NCBI RefSeq assembly: GCF_009913435.1
Contig: NZ_CP047895.1
Span: 186,001 to 250,000 of the forward strand
Length of the DNA: 64,000 nucleotides
Direction of reading: 5' to 3'
Source of the DNA: Sphingomonas changnyeongensis
Lineage (GTDB): Bacteria; Pseudomonadota; Alphaproteobacteria; Sphingomonadales; Sphingomonadaceae
Made by a program: the position numbers and the translations under genes
Shown here: in pieces, positions 63,721-64,000 of the stretch
Numbering within the stretch: the first letter of the stretch is position 1
Layout: the number at the start of each line of letters is the position of its first letter
The notes under the pieces: model-generated
Databases searched by the model: none
What the model was told of the DNA's origin: nothing
The model's input: the letters and a program-made list of their open reading frames with translations, nothing else

Positions 63721-64000
63721 TGGCAAAGCTGGTCACGCTGCTGGCGCTGGCCGCGCTGGCCCTGTTCTGGTGGCGGGGCCGCGCGGCGCGGCGCGGCAGC
63801 ACGCGCATCGCGGGGGCGAAGCGCGGTGCGGGCGATGCCGGGGTGGCGGGCGTGGCCGAGGCGCGGCAGCTGCTGGGCGTCGCCGGCGATGCCGATGCGG
63901 CGGCGATCCGCGCGGCGCACCGCCGGCTGATGGCGCGGGTCCATCCCGATGCCGGGGGCAGCGCGGCGCTGGCCAACCAGGTCAATGCCGCGCGCGACCT
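63720..64000 (+). CDS. Membrane-anchored DnaJ-domain protein (cut by the window end)
   Basis: At least 93 codons are visible. An N-terminal membrane span (KLVTLLALAALALFWW) is followed by a basic linker and a compact J-domain with the HPD motif in MARVHPDAGGS. Such single-span J proteins resemble the TIM14/DjlA-like co-chaperones and are often next to mipZ in alphaproteobacteria. The start overlaps the mipZ stop (TGATG), so they are co-translated. The 3' end lies outside. Confidence 0.82.
   Translation, partial: MAKLVTLLALAALALFWWRGRAARRGSTRIAGAKRGAGDAGVAGVAEARQLLGVAGDADAAAIRAAHRRLMARVHPDAGGSAALANQVNAARD

Overview
The window is a GC-rich chromosomal segment with the gene content and order of an alphaproteobacterium of the order Sphingomonadales (family Sphingomonadaceae likely, genus not resolvable by reading alone). 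Evidence: MipZ rather than MinCDE, the proA-nadD-rsfS-rlmH-envC-ctpA-dsbB-coq7 run, Entner-Doudoroff genes zwf and edd, Ppx next to RlmE, and TorF-type porins. I see no rRNA, tRNA, CRISPR array, prophage or insertion sequence. Coding density is high, and most intergenic space is explained by terminators, regulatory palindromes or small repeats.

Layout. 1-4.4 kb: a metal or siderophore uptake group (DUF2946-like protein, TonB-dependent receptor, PepSY membrane protein). 4.4-9.5 kb: an exported hypothetical protein, a chemoreceptor, an exported phosphodiesterase-fold protein and a GNAT-like protein. 9.5-13.9 kb: glucose catabolism (edd, zwf, and divergent glk). 14-18.4 kb: a Baeyer-Villiger-type monooxygenase, a glycine-zipper protein, recF and dnaN. 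18.5-20.1 kb: a tandem duplication of a small outer-membrane barrel gene with its terminator. 20.2-28.4 kb: ppx-rlmE, a DsbA-like protein with an M48 protease, RNase E, and a cell-wall amidase. 28.6-34.6 kb: PBP1A, RF2, a lipoprotein methyltransferase, RadC and DUF3667. 34.7-42.6 kb: the proA...coq7 housekeeping block. 42.8-48.1 kb: a secreted beta-helix/RTX-like protein, an ABC ATPase, a zinc-finger protein, TldD and a histidine kinase. 48.3-52.5 kb: a nitrogen group (TorF porin, DUF6733 barrel, AmtB, GlnK) with a divergent sigma-54 promoter that appears to drive a small RNA. 52.7-57 kb: ileS-lspA-DUF3035 and rpoZ. 57-64 kb: lipid enzymes, an MFS transporter, a GcvA-like LysR regulator, a Sel1-like protein, PanC, MipZ and a DnaJ-like protein cut by the window edge.

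The strongest unexpected signal is at 52424-52539. A consensus -24/-12 sigma-54 promoter is followed about 90 nt later by a strong intrinsic terminator with no convincing reading frame between, back-to-back with glnK-amtB. It looks like a nitrogen-controlled small RNA carrying a CCUCCU (anti-Shine-Dalgarno) segment.

A second signal concerns sequence quality. Six genes (a chemoreceptor, the amidase, the essential ileS, the MFS transporter, the LysR regulator and the Sel1-like gene) each lose frame once, and all six are repaired by adding one base. This looks like systematic single-base deletion in the assembly rather than gene decay. Two families of dispersed intergenic repeats are also present: a palindromic element whose ends supply stop codons to both flanking genes, and a 34-bp hairpin / CCGGTGCCGTTCTTCCC family.
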